Assembly (NCBI GenBank): GCA_900549295.1
Contig: URNG01000066.1
Coordinates: 1 to 17,422, forward strand
DNA length: 17,422 bases
Direction of reading: 5' to 3'
Origin: an uncultured Rhodocyclaceae bacterium
GTDB lineage: Bacteria; Pseudomonadota; Gammaproteobacteria; Burkholderiales; Rhodocyclaceae
The notes under the pieces are model-generated. The model ran no database searches, had not been told where the DNA came from, and saw nothing but the letters and a program-made list of their open reading frames with translations. The position numbers and the translations under genes are program-made. This document shows, piece by piece, positions 1 to 6,905 of the stretch. Within the stretch, counting starts at the first letter, position 1. Each line of letters begins with the position of its first letter.

Positions 1-53
1 GCCTGCGCGCCAAGACCTACCTCGAACAGAACGGCGCTAAGAAAGTTAAGTAA
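1..53 (+). CDS. nosZ: C-terminal end of probable nitrous oxide reductase (partial)
   Basis: Only the last 16 codons plus the TAA stop (51-53) are present, in the frame that starts with a complete codon at position 3; they read LRAKTYLEQNGAKKVK. The fragment is too short to show the CuA or CuZ ligands. The identity rests on position: it is directly upstream, on the same strand, of cytochrome c genes followed by nosB-D-G-H-F-L-Y, where clade II clusters carry nosZ. NosZ is the periplasmic copper enzyme reducing N2O to N2. That an open frame ends here is seen; the name is inference. Confidence 0.5.
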   Translation, partial: LRAKTYLEQNGAKKVK

Positions 54-85
54 GCCCGGATTTGATCTGGCTTAAGGCTGAACCA

Positions 86-110
86 GGGGGGCAGCCGGAA
101 ACTGCCCCCC
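86..110 (+). promoter_or_regulatory. Perfect 9-bp GC hairpin between nosZ and the cytochrome genes
   Basis: GGGGGGCAG (86-94) and CTGCCCCCC (102-110) are perfect reverse complements separated by a 7-base loop. The hairpin starts 33 bases after the nosZ stop and ends 24 bases before the next ATG. No T-run follows, so it is not a classical intrinsic terminator. More likely it is an mRNA-stabilising or partial attenuating structure that lets the upstream nosZ message exceed the downstream one. The structure is seen; the function is inferred. Confidence 0.6.
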
Positions 111-133
111 GTCACATACCGAAAGGGAATTCA

Positions 134-442
134 ATGAAAAAGACTCTCGTACTCGTTGCCGGCCTGGTTGCCGCAACCGCAAGCTTCGCCGCTCCGGATG
201 GCGCTGCGCTCTACAAGGACAAGACCTGCTGGAGCTGCCACGGCAAGGATGCCAAGACGCCGCTGGTGCCGATGTATCCCAAGCTCGCCGGCCAGAACGC
301 CGAATACGCGCTGGAGCAGATGAAGGACATCAAGAGCGGCAAGCGCAGCAACGGCCAATCGGCGGCCATGAAAGGCGTCATGCACCTGGTGAATGACGAC
401 GAAATGAAGGCCATCGCCGAGTGGCTGTCCAAGCAGAAATGA
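134..442 (+). CDS. Small monoheme cytochrome c, c553 type, periplasmic
   Basis: The product is 102 aa. The ATG at 134 was chosen because it begins a typical Sec signal peptide (MKK, then a hydrophobic stretch, cleavage near ASFA, residues 16-19) and follows a purine-rich GAAAGGG at 121-127. The mature protein is a class I cytochrome c with one CxxCH heme site (C32, C35, H36) and a probable axial methionine at M79 in the SAAMKGV segment. A KLAGQ segment (50-54) is common in c553/c5-like domains. It lies between nosZ and a diheme cytochrome and is probably cotranscribed with them, so it probably delivers electrons to NosZ in the periplasm. The donor and acceptor are inferred from context. Confidence 0.9.
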   Translation: MKKTLVLVAGLVAATASFAAPDGAALYKDKTCWSCHGKDAKTPLVPMYPKLAGQNAEYALEQMKDIKSGKRSNGQSAAMKGVMHLVNDDEMKAIAEWLSKQK

Positions 443-468
443 TTTCACATAGAAACAAGGTGATCGAA

Positions 469-1197
469 ATGAAAAAAATTATCGCACTGGCCGTTGCCGC
501 TGCCCTCATCCCGACAGCCGCCGTCATGGCACAACCCGCGCCGAAAAAGGCGGGTATCGAGTCGAAGGACTATCAGTGGAACAAGATGGACGGCAAGACG
601 GCGGAAGCCCTCAAGCTCAAGGGCGATGCCAAGAACGGCGAGGAAGAGTATGAAGTCTGCGGCGCCTGCCACCTGCCTAACGGCGCGGGCCGTCCGGACG
701 GCACCTTCCCGCAACTGGCCGGCCAGCACGCCACAGTGCTGACCAAGCAGATGGTGGACATCGTCGACGGTCTGCGTGACAACCCGACCATGTACCCCTT
801 CGCCAAGGAAGCGCTGAAGCATCCGCAGGCCGTGGCTGATACTTCCGCCTATATCGAAACCCTGTGTATTCCGACCGACCACGGCAAGTACGAAGGGGCC
901 GATGCCGCCATGCAGATTGCCAAGGGCAAGGAACTGTACGAAAAGCAGTGTATCGAATGCCACGGCAAGAACGGTGAGGGCGAGGCCGCCAAGTTCTATC
1001 CGGTGATCGCCGGCCAGCACTACAAGTACTTGCTGCGCCAGATGACCGAGATTCGCGACGGCCACCGCCGTAACGCCAACCCGGACATGGTGAAGGTCAT
1101 CAAGCCCTACACCAATGAGCAGCTGGTCGCCATTTCGGCCTACCAGTCCAGCCTGAAGATGCCGGGCAAGATGTGCAAGCCGAAGGGCAAGAAGTAA
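469..1197 (+). CDS. Diheme cytochrome c (cytochrome c4-like), periplasmic
   Basis: The product is 242 aa. The ATG at 469 has AAGG at 457-460 and opens a Sec signal peptide ending near residue 21 (VMAQ). Two class I cytochrome c domains follow: heme 1 at CGACH (C64-H68) and heme 2 at CIECH (C161-H165). Likely axial methionines are M108 and M207. Both domains carry the (Q/I)AGQH motif, which supports a duplicated c4-like fold. Two further cysteines, C133 and C236, lie outside the heme motifs and might form a disulfide. The gene starts 26 bases after the monoheme cytochrome. The expected role is periplasmic electron transfer between the membrane quinol pathway (bc1 or NosGH) and NosZ; this is inferred from the family and neighbours. 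Confidence 0.9.
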   Translation: MKKIIALAVAAALIPTAAVMAQPAPKKAGIESKDYQWNKMDGKTAEALKLKGDAKNGEEEYEVCGACHLPNGAGRPDGTFPQLAGQHATVLTKQMVDIVDGLRDNPTMYPFAKEALKHPQAVADTSAYIETLCIPTDHGKYEGADAAMQIAKGKELYEKQCIECHGKNGEGEAAKFYPVIAGQHYKYLLRQMTEIRDGHRRNANPDMVKVIKPYTNEQLVAISAYQSSLKMPGKMCKPKGKK

Positions 1198-1250
1198 GCA
1201 TCGAGCGTTTTTAAGCATACAAGAACTGAATCATCAGTCTGTTGCGCATA

Positions 1251-1272
1251 CCGCCTGCCACCCGGCAGGCGG
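1251..1272 (+). promoter_or_regulatory. 9-bp hairpin between cytochrome genes and nosB
   Basis: CCGCCTGCC (1251-1259) pairs perfectly with GGCAGGCGG (1264-1272) around a 4-base loop. It lies in the 119-base gap between the diheme cytochrome stop and the nosB start, one of the larger gaps in the cluster. No T-run follows. It may be an RNA processing or attenuation point separating highly expressed nosZ-cytochrome mRNA from the assembly genes; that role is inference. Confidence 0.5.
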
Positions 1273-1316
1273 CTCATGCCCGATTGGCGCGGGCAGGAAC
1301 TTTGAAGGGTAGCTCC

Positions 1317-2297
1317 ATGGAGAAGCAGAACCGTATCGTTGCCGGACTCAGCCTGATTTCGCTGATCTGTCTGGTGGCCGCTTATTTCGCCCCGATCTGG
1401 TGGGTATCGCTCACCGCCCCGAATTATCCGGAAGATGCCTTCCCCGATGGCATCCGCATCCATTTTCATTTCGATGGCGTCTATAACGGCTGCAAGGCAG
1501 CCGGCAAGGGCACGCAGATGGCCAACGAATTGATCCAGAAGGATCTGTCGCACGAGGACGAGCGCTGGAATCCGATTCTCGATCCGAAAAAAGAGAATTT
1601 CGACATGAAGGCCGAAGGGCTGGATTGCGTCCATGAAATGAACACCATCAACCACTACGTCGGCATGTTCCCGATCGCCTCCGGCGCGCCGGTCGAGAAG
1701 CCGCTGGCCAAGTTCTTCTTCGGTTTCTTCGGCGTGATGCTGCTCGGCTTCGCCATGGTGAAAAAGAAAACCCGCCTCCTGGTGCTGTCGGTCGGCTTCG
1801 CCGCCGTCGCCGCCTGGATGCTGATCGACCAGTTCGTCATGGGCAAGCTCGCCAGACACGTCGCCGAATACACCGCCGAAACCGCCACCTTCTTCAACGA
1901 ACCGGAGAAGATCAAGGCCTGGGGCGACAACGTCTCGCTGATTTCGCAGATCGCCATCTTCGGACTGATTGCGGTGATGGGGATCGTCGTGGCCGGTGTG
2001 GCCAAGCTGCGTTCCTTCCAGTTGCTGCTGGCGCTGGTGCCGGGTTTGTTGCCCGCTTTCTTCCTCATCACCTACTCGGGCTGGCTATGGTTCTTCGGCC
2101 ACAACCTGCACCCCTGGGGCGCGTTTACGGTCAAACCCTTCATGCCGACGGTGTTCGGTGAGGGCAAGGTGGCGCAGTTCTCGACCTTCTCCTATCCCTA
2201 CTGGGGCTATGCATTGCTGGTGGCGATGTTCGTCTGCATGATGCTGGCCCTCCTGATCCGCCGCAAGCAACTGCGCGAAAACCCGGAACAGGAGTAA
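1317..2297 (+). CDS. nosB: NosB-type membrane protein of clade II nos clusters
   Basis: The product is 326 aa. The ATG at 1317 is preceded by GAAGGG (1304-1309); a longer in-frame reading from 1242 would begin with an arginine-rich stretch unlike a membrane protein start. There is one N-terminal membrane segment (about 7-29), then a periplasmic-looking domain (30-135) with two cysteines (C59, C104) and a His/Met-rich stretch (H49, H51, H106, M108, H113, M117). About five more helices follow (near 137-155, 160-180, 212-235, 238-258, 295-317), with HNLHPWGAF (262-270) between the last two. NosB is a hallmark of clade II nos operons and has no established biochemical function. Position between cytochromes and nosD supports the name. 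Involvement in metal or electron supply is speculation. Confidence 0.8.
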   Translation: MEKQNRIVAGLSLISLICLVAAYFAPIWWVSLTAPNYPEDAFPDGIRIHFHFDGVYNGCKAAGKGTQMANELIQKDLSHEDERWNPILDPKKENFDMKAEGLDCVHEMNTINHYVGMFPIASGAPVEKPLAKFFFGFFGVMLLGFAMVKKKTRLLVLSVGFAAVAAWMLIDQFVMGKLARHVAEYTAETATFFNEPEKIKAWGDNVSLISQIAIFGLIAVMGIVVAGVAKLRSFQLLLALVPGLLPAFFLITYSGWLWFFGHNLHPWGAFTVKPFMPTVFGEGKVAQFSTFSYPYWGYALLVAMFVCMMLALLIRRKQLRENPEQE

Positions 2298-2301
2298 CAC
2301 C

Positions 2302-3669
2302 ATGCGCTCCGCAAGCTTGCTGCGGACGGTGCTGGCCCTCGCCCTTCTGGGCGGGGCCACCATCGGCCAGGGGGATGAGGACTCCGAACACGAGTTGGGC
2401 TTCGGGGCCGACATGAGCAACGCCCCGCGTGTCACCATCGACCGCCCAAAACCTGTATTCATGCTGATCGAGCGCGACAAGCGCATCCACGGCCTGAAAC
2501 CGTTTCAGGATCTGGTCGACAAGGCCGCTCCCGGTTCCGTGCTGAAACCGCCGCCGGGCCACTACGCCGGCCCGGTCAGCATCGACAAGCCGCTGACCAT
2601 CGACGGCGGCGGCAAGGTCATCATCGACGCTGGCGACAAGGGCACGGTGATGTCGCTGAATGCCAGCAATTCGGTGCTGCGCGGCCTGCATCTCACCGGC
2701 TCGGGCGACTCGCACGACACCGACGATTCCTGCCTGGACGTGCGCGGTCACCACAACGTCATTGAAGACATCGTCGTCGATAACTGTCTGTTCGGTATCG
2801 ACCTGAAACAGGTCGATCACAGTGTCGTGCGCAACAACCGCATCCGTTCCAAGGATTTTGAGCTGGGCGTGCGCGGCGACGGCCTGCGCCTGTGGTACAG
2901 CAACGACAATCTGGTCGAAGGCAACGAGATCATCGATTCGCGCGACATGGTGGCCTGGTACTCGCACCGCAACAAGTTCATCGATAACCTGGGGCGGCGC
3001 AGCCGGTATTCCATCCACTTCATGTTTGCCAATGACAACGTGGTGGATCGCAACCGCTTCTACGACAACGCGGTGGGCATCTACTTCATGTACACCGAGG
3101 GCGGCGCGGCGACCAACAACATCATTTCGCACGCGACCGGCGCGACCGGCATGGGCGTGGGCTTCAAGGAAGCTTCCGGCACCCTGATCGAGAACAACGA
3201 GATCGTCTATTGCGGCATCGGCATCGGTTCCGACCTGTCGCCCTTCCAGCCGGACAGCACCATCGAGATCCGCAACAACCGCCTCGCCTTCAACGGCATC
3301 GGCATCCTGTTCAACAGCGAAACCGGCGGCAACAACATGCGCCACAACCTGTTCGAGGGCAACCTGACGCAGGTCAGCTACGGCGGGCGCAGCGACAATC
3401 CGACCAAGAATTTCTGGGAAGGCAACTACTGGGACGACTACCAGGGGTTCGACCGCGATAACGACGGCGTCGGCGACAACACGCACGAACTGTACTCCTA
3501 CGCCGATCAGATCTGGATCGAATTCCCCATGGCGCGCTTTTTCCGCAGCTCGCCGGTGCTGGAGTTGCTCGACTTCCTCGAGCGTCTGGCGCCTTTCTCG
3601 TCTCCCGACCTGATCCTGCGCGATGAAAAGCCGGTATTCAGGAAACCTGAACGGGGAGCACTGTCATGA
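2302..3669 (+). CDS. nosD: NosD, periplasmic beta-helix CuZ assembly protein
   Basis: The product is 455 aa. The ATG at 2302 has AGGAG at 2290-2294, 7 bases away. Residues 1-24 form a Sec signal peptide. Most of the rest (about 50-400) is a right-handed parallel beta-helix with repeated N/D/G-rich rungs such as NNRIRS, GNEIID, NNEIVY and NNRLAF, the CASH/PbH1 pattern of NosD. In known nos systems NosD works with the NosFY ABC transporter in building the sulfur-containing CuZ site of NosZ. It follows nosB after 4 bases and overlaps nosG by ATGA, so the genes are translationally coupled. Length is normal for the family. Confidence 0.95.
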   Translation: MRSASLLRTVLALALLGGATIGQGDEDSEHELGFGADMSNAPRVTIDRPKPVFMLIERDKRIHGLKPFQDLVDKAAPGSVLKPPPGHYAGPVSIDKPLTIDGGGKVIIDAGDKGTVMSLNASNSVLRGLHLTGSGDSHDTDDSCLDVRGHHNVIEDIVVDNCLFGIDLKQVDHSVVRNNRIRSKDFELGVRGDGLRLWYSNDNLVEGNEIIDSRDMVAWYSHRNKFIDNLGRRSRYSIHFMFANDNVVDRNRFYDNAVGIYFMYTEGGAATNNIISHATGATGMGVGFKEASGTLIENNEIVYCGIGIGSDLSPFQPDSTIEIRNNRLAFNGIGILFNSETGGNNMRHNLFEGNLTQVSYGGRSDNPTKNFWEGNYWDDYQGFDRDNDGVGDNTHELYSYADQIWIEFPMARFFRSSPVLELLDFLERLAPFSSPDLILRDEKPVFRKPERGALS

Positions 3670-4523
3670 GTGACGACGCACCAAAAAAGACCGCCAAAAA
3701 ACCGGCTGTCTCCATTGAAAAGGCGCAGAAGGCGCGCCGCAAATTTCTTCAATCGGTGGGCCTGACCGTGGGCGTGGTCGGTATTTCCATGCTCGGCTAC
3801 ATTCCCGTCAAGGCCAATGCCAGCTCGCCGATCCTGCGCCCGCCCGGCTCGCTGGACGAGGACGATTTTCTCGCCTCCTGCATCAAGTGCGGACAGTGCG
3901 TGCAGGTCTGCCCGGTGCAGGCGATCAAGCTCGGCGACATCACCGACGGCTTCGGCCTGGGTGTGCCTTACATCAAGCCGCGCGAGCAGGCCTGCGATTT
4001 TTCCTGCGATGCGGTGCAGTGCATCCTGGCCTGCCCGACCGGGGCGCTGGCCTACGACAAGCCCGATTTCATGACGCCGCGCAGCGGCATGCCGCTGGCG
4101 CAGGCCCCCATCCTCAAGGCCAAGGAAAACGATCCTGAACCCCGCCTCAACCTGAAAGAGCGCTTCGGCGTCGCCCGCCTGGACAAGCCGGAAGCCTGTC
4201 TGGCCATGCAGGGCAAGGGTTTCAAGGGCGTGGCGCGGGGCGAATCCTTCAAGGGGATGATGCGCTACATCGACGTCGACCGATGGCAACCCATCCCGGT
4301 GCGCGACCATCCCTACGAGCGCGAGGTCTGCGACCTGTGCGTCACCGAGTGTCCGATCGGGGACGCCATTGCCCTGCGCCCCTTCGGCGCGCCGGAGGAA
4401 GGGCGTTTCATGCCGGTGGTGCAGGAGCAGTGCGTCGGCTGCGGCGTGTGCGAAATGATCTGCCCGGTCGAGCCGACCGCCATCGTCGTCGATGCCCAGG
4501 CGGCCTGGAAGGGAGAAGCATGA
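3666..4523 (+). CDS. nosG: NosG, NapG-like polyferredoxin (four [4Fe-4S])
   Basis: The product is 285 aa. The start at 3666 overlaps the nosD stop (ATGA) and has GGGGAG at 3653-3658. The N-terminus has a twin-arginine signal: ARRKFLQ (R24, R25) followed by a hydrophobic segment to about 46, so Tat export to the periplasmic side is likely. Four ferredoxin-type cysteine groups follow: C72-x2-C75-x2-C78-x3-C82-P, a spaced group from C110 through C114 and C119 to C123, CDLCVTECP, and CVGCGVCEMICP near the C-terminus. This matches the NapG family. In clade II clusters NosG pairs with NosH as a proposed quinol-oxidising module feeding the cytochromes; the electron route is inferred. Confidence 0.93.
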   Translation: MSDDAPKKTAKKPAVSIEKAQKARRKFLQSVGLTVGVVGISMLGYIPVKANASSPILRPPGSLDEDDFLASCIKCGQCVQVCPVQAIKLGDITDGFGLGVPYIKPREQACDFSCDAVQCILACPTGALAYDKPDFMTPRSGMPLAQAPILKAKENDPEPRLNLKERFGVARLDKPEACLAMQGKGFKGVARGESFKGMMRYIDVDRWQPIPVRDHPYEREVCDLCVTECPIGDAIALRPFGAPEEGRFMPVVQEQCVGCGVCEMICPVEPTAIVVDAQAAWKGEA

Positions 4524-5488
4524 TGGGACGCCGACTCGAACTCATCAAGGGGATGCTCGGCGCAGCCCCGCAGAAACCGGAAAAGGTGTCGGAACGGGTG
4601 CAGAAGATCATGTTCCTCAAGTATGAGGACAAGGATCGCTACATCAAGGAAAAGCTGCACGCGCGCGCTCACCACGAAACCAGCCACAAATGGCGCAACC
4701 GCCGCTGGGCGGTGCTGATCGCGGCGAATCTGCTGTTCGTGTTCAGCTTCTGGCTCGACATCCAGATTCTCGAAGGCGCGCTCACCGCCTCGCGCTTCGT
4801 CGGCTTCCACCTGATCGACCTGAATTCCGCCCTGCAGGTGATGCTGGCGCACAAGCACATCATCGTGAACCTGTTCATCGGCACGTTCACGGTGTTCCTG
4901 CTGTGGGTGCTGATGGGGGGGCGCAGTTTCTGTTCCTGGGTCTGCCCCTACCATCTGGTCGCGGAATGGGCTGAGAAGCTGCACCTCTATCTGGTCGGCA
5001 AGAAGGTCGTCACCGAGCATGAATTCCATCGCGGCACGCGCACCGTGTTCTGGGTGCTGTTCGCCCTGATGGCCTTCGTTTCCGGCTATACCGTCTTTGA
5101 AACCCTGTCGCCGACCGGCATCCTGTCGCGGGCGCTGATCTACGGGCCGGGGCTGGCGTTGGGCTGGGTTTTCCTGCTGCTGCTGTTCGAAGTGTTCTGG
5201 TCGCGCCGCGCCTGGTGCCGCTATGTCTGCCCGATCGGTCTGACTTACGGCGCGGTCGGGGTGATTTCGCCGCTGCGCGTCAGCTATCACGTCGAACATT
5301 GCTTCCATGAGGGCGACTGCCGCAAGGTCTGTCTGGTGCCGCACGTGCTGGACGTGACCATCAAGGGCCGCGCCGAAGAGGAAGTCATGGGCCTGGGGCC
5401 GGATTGCACGCGCTGCGGCCTGTGCGTCGATGTCTGCCCGACCGGGGCCTTGCGTTACGAGGTCAAGGGTTTGTCCAAACTCTTGTGA
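4520..5488 (+). CDS. nosH: NosH, NapH-like membrane iron-sulfur protein
   Basis: The product is 322 aa from the ATG at 4520, which overlaps the nosG stop; a second in-frame ATG follows at 4523. GGGAGAA (4511-4517) is the ribosome site. A basic cytoplasmic N-terminus (about 60 aa) leads to membrane helices near 63-82, 113-132, 174-192 and 205-226. Two CxxxCP motifs typical of NapH/NosR-type proteins follow helices: C138-SWVCP and C233-RYVCP. The C-terminal domain holds two [4Fe-4S] sites, C261 through CRKVC, and C296-x2-C-x2-C-x3-CP. With NosG it should form a quinol dehydrogenase at the inner membrane. No NosR-like FMN domain is present, as usual in clade II clusters. Confidence 0.93.
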   Translation: MMGRRLELIKGMLGAAPQKPEKVSERVQKIMFLKYEDKDRYIKEKLHARAHHETSHKWRNRRWAVLIAANLLFVFSFWLDIQILEGALTASRFVGFHLIDLNSALQVMLAHKHIIVNLFIGTFTVFLLWVLMGGRSFCSWVCPYHLVAEWAEKLHLYLVGKKVVTEHEFHRGTRTVFWVLFALMAFVSGYTVFETLSPTGILSRALIYGPGLALGWVFLLLLFEVFWSRRAWCRYVCPIGLTYGAVGVISPLRVSYHVEHCFHEGDCRKVCLVPHVLDVTIKGRAEEEVMGLGPDCTRCGLCVDVCPTGALRYEVKGLSKLL

Positions 5489-5491
5489 TTT

Positions 5492-5505
5492 TTGATCCAG
5501 ATGAA
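5492..5505 (+). promoter_or_regulatory. Candidate FNR/Anr/Dnr box upstream of nosF
   Basis: TTGATCCAGATGAA matches the FNR/Anr consensus TTGAT-N4-ATCAA at 9 of 10 defined positions. It begins four bases after the nosH stop. Its centre (5498.5) is 30.5 bases upstream of a TAGAAT -10 box, so it would sit at about -42, the class II activator position. This suggests oxygen- or NO-responsive internal transcription of nosF-L-Y-tlpA. The match and spacing are seen; binding is not tested. Confidence 0.5.
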
Positions 5506-5528
5506 AAGTTGCGAGCGCGCTCTGCGCC

Positions 5529-5534
5529 TAGAAT
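5529..5534 (+). promoter_or_regulatory. Candidate -10 element for nosF
   Basis: TAGAAT lies 7 bases before the nosF ATG (5542). With the FNR-type box at the class II distance, transcription would start near 5541, giving an almost leaderless mRNA. The absence of any Shine-Dalgarno-like purine stretch between 5515 and 5541 agrees with this. Confidence 0.45.
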
Positions 5535-5541
5535 CCGTCCC

Positions 5542-6393
5542 ATGATCCAGTTCAAGAATATCGGCAAGACCTTCCGCCGCGCGCAGGTTCTCAACGGCAT
5601 CGATCTCGACATCCAGTTAGGCGAGCGCATCGCCCTGATCGGCTCGAACGGGGCCGGCAAGACCACTCTGATCCGCTGCCTGCTCGGCGAATACGATCAC
5701 CAGGGCGAGGTGCGCATCGACGGCCTGGAACCGCGCAAGCACCGTACCGAAGTACTGGGCAAGATTGGCTTCGTGCCGCAGTTGCCGCCGCCCCTGAAAA
5801 TGCCGGTGGGACAGTTGATCGACTTCTCGGCGGCGCTCTGCAAGACCGATCCGGCGCGCATTCACGCCATCGGCAAGCGCCTCGGGCTGGACGTGGATAG
5901 CATCCTGTCGCGCCAGTTCGTGCGCCTCTCCGGCGGCATGAAGCAGAAGTTGCTGATCGCCATCGCCCTGGGACGCGACGCCAGACTGCTCATCATGGAC
6001 GAGCCGGCGGCCAACCTCGACCCGGAAGCGCGCAAGATTTTCTTCGATCTGCTGGCTGAGCGCCTGAACGACGCCACCATGATCATTTCCAGCCACCGTC
6101 TGGACGAGGTGTCTTCGCTCGTCAATCGCGTGATCGAAATGGACATGGGCAAGATCGTCATCGACGACCGGGTGGCCGACGACGCCACGCTGACCGACCG
6201 CCTGGCCTGCCGCATCGTCTTGAAGCGCCCGGAACCTGCGTTTGCCAAGGCGCTCGACGGCTGGAGCCTGACGCCGGATGCGGCGCAGACGGTGTGGACG
6301 GGTGAAATCGCTGGCCCGGACCGCCTGCGTTTCCTCGGCATCGTGTCGCGTTACACGGCGCTGATCGCCGACCTTTCCCTGAGCGAAGCCTGA
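5542..6393 (+). CDS. nosF: NosF, ABC transporter ATPase for CuZ maturation
   Basis: The product is 283 aa. The ATG at 5542 starts MIQFKNIGKTF, the normal first strand of an ABC ATPase; longer in-frame readings translate nosH sequence out of frame. The Walker A is GSNGAGKTT (34-42), followed by a Q-loop FVPQ, signature LSGGMKQK, Walker B LLIMDEP and a switch histidine in SSH. A C-terminal extension of about 70 residues is usual for NosF. It energises NosY; NosFY with NosD carries a sulfur species or otherwise remodels NosZ for CuZ assembly. A 53-base gap to nosH, with an FNR-type box and -10, suggests an internal promoter. No clear ribosome site is visible. Confidence 0.95.
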   Translation: MIQFKNIGKTFRRAQVLNGIDLDIQLGERIALIGSNGAGKTTLIRCLLGEYDHQGEVRIDGLEPRKHRTEVLGKIGFVPQLPPPLKMPVGQLIDFSAALCKTDPARIHAIGKRLGLDVDSILSRQFVRLSGGMKQKLLIAIALGRDARLLIMDEPAANLDPEARKIFFDLLAERLNDATMIISSHRLDEVSSLVNRVIEMDMGKIVIDDRVADDATLTDRLACRIVLKRPEPAFAKALDGWSLTPDAAQTVWTGEIAGPDRLRFLGIVSRYTALIADLSLSEA

Positions 6394-6394
6394 G

Positions 6395-6904
6395 ATGTGC
6401 GGGCAGATACGGGCCGCGCACGCCGGGCGGCGCAGCTTTCTGGCGTGCGCCGGAGCCGGCGGCCTGCTGCTGACGCCGCTCGCCGTCCTGCTCGCCGCAT
6501 GCGGCAAGAAGGACGGCTGGCCGGAAGGCATGGCCGAAATCAAGTGGGACCGCGACACCTGCGTGCGCTGCAAGATGGTGATTTCCGACCGCCGTTTCGC
6601 CGCGCAGCTGCGCGGTGGGCCGAAGGACACGGTGTTCAAGTTCGACGACATCGGCTGCCTGGTGTTCTGGATGCGGGAACAGGCCGACAAATACCCGTGG
6701 ATGCTTGATGCCGCGACGCGCCAGTGGGTCGCCGATTTCAACTCGAAGAGCCGCGAGGACATGCGCTGGCTCGATCCGAAAAAAGCCCTGTACGTGACAC
6801 GCACCTCGCCGATGGGCTACAACTTCGCCGCCGTCAATACCCCGATGGCTGGCACGCTCGATTACACCGACATGCGCCAGCACATTCTGGCCAAGGGTAG
6901 ATAA
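6395..6904 (+). CDS. nosL: NosL, copper-chaperone lipoprotein
   Basis: The product is 169 aa and starts one base after the nosF stop. The signal sequence contains R12-R13-S-F-L, a twin-arginine-like motif, then a hydrophobic core and a lipobox LAAC (33-36), predicting a lipid-anchored protein at C36. The NosL copper site is visible as C56-V-R-C59-K-M61, the CxxCxM pattern. A NosL-type segment FDDIGCLVFW follows. NosL binds Cu(I) and delivers copper to NosZ, with NosDFY needed for CuZ. Gene order F-L-Y differs from the F-Y-L order of many clade I clusters. Confidence 0.95.
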   Translation: MCGQIRAAHAGRRSFLACAGAGGLLLTPLAVLLAACGKKDGWPEGMAEIKWDRDTCVRCKMVISDRRFAAQLRGGPKDTVFKFDDIGCLVFWMREQADKYPWMLDAATRQWVADFNSKSREDMRWLDPKKALYVTRTSPMGYNFAAVNTPMAGTLDYTDMRQHILAKGR

Positions 6905-6905
6905 C

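Noticed and set aside
62..75. TTGATCTGGCTTAA just after nosZ as an FNR box
   Set aside because: The right half-site has two mismatches and no -10 element lies at the class II distance; the expected position falls inside the GC hairpin.
2140..3486. Long open frame antisense to nosD
   Set aside because: It is a shadow in high-GC coding DNA: low complexity, rich in V/A/D, with no domain, while the plus strand is clearly nosD.
4313..5344. Open frame antisense to nosG/nosH
   Set aside because: It lacks any recognisable domain and overlaps well-supported genes on the other strand.
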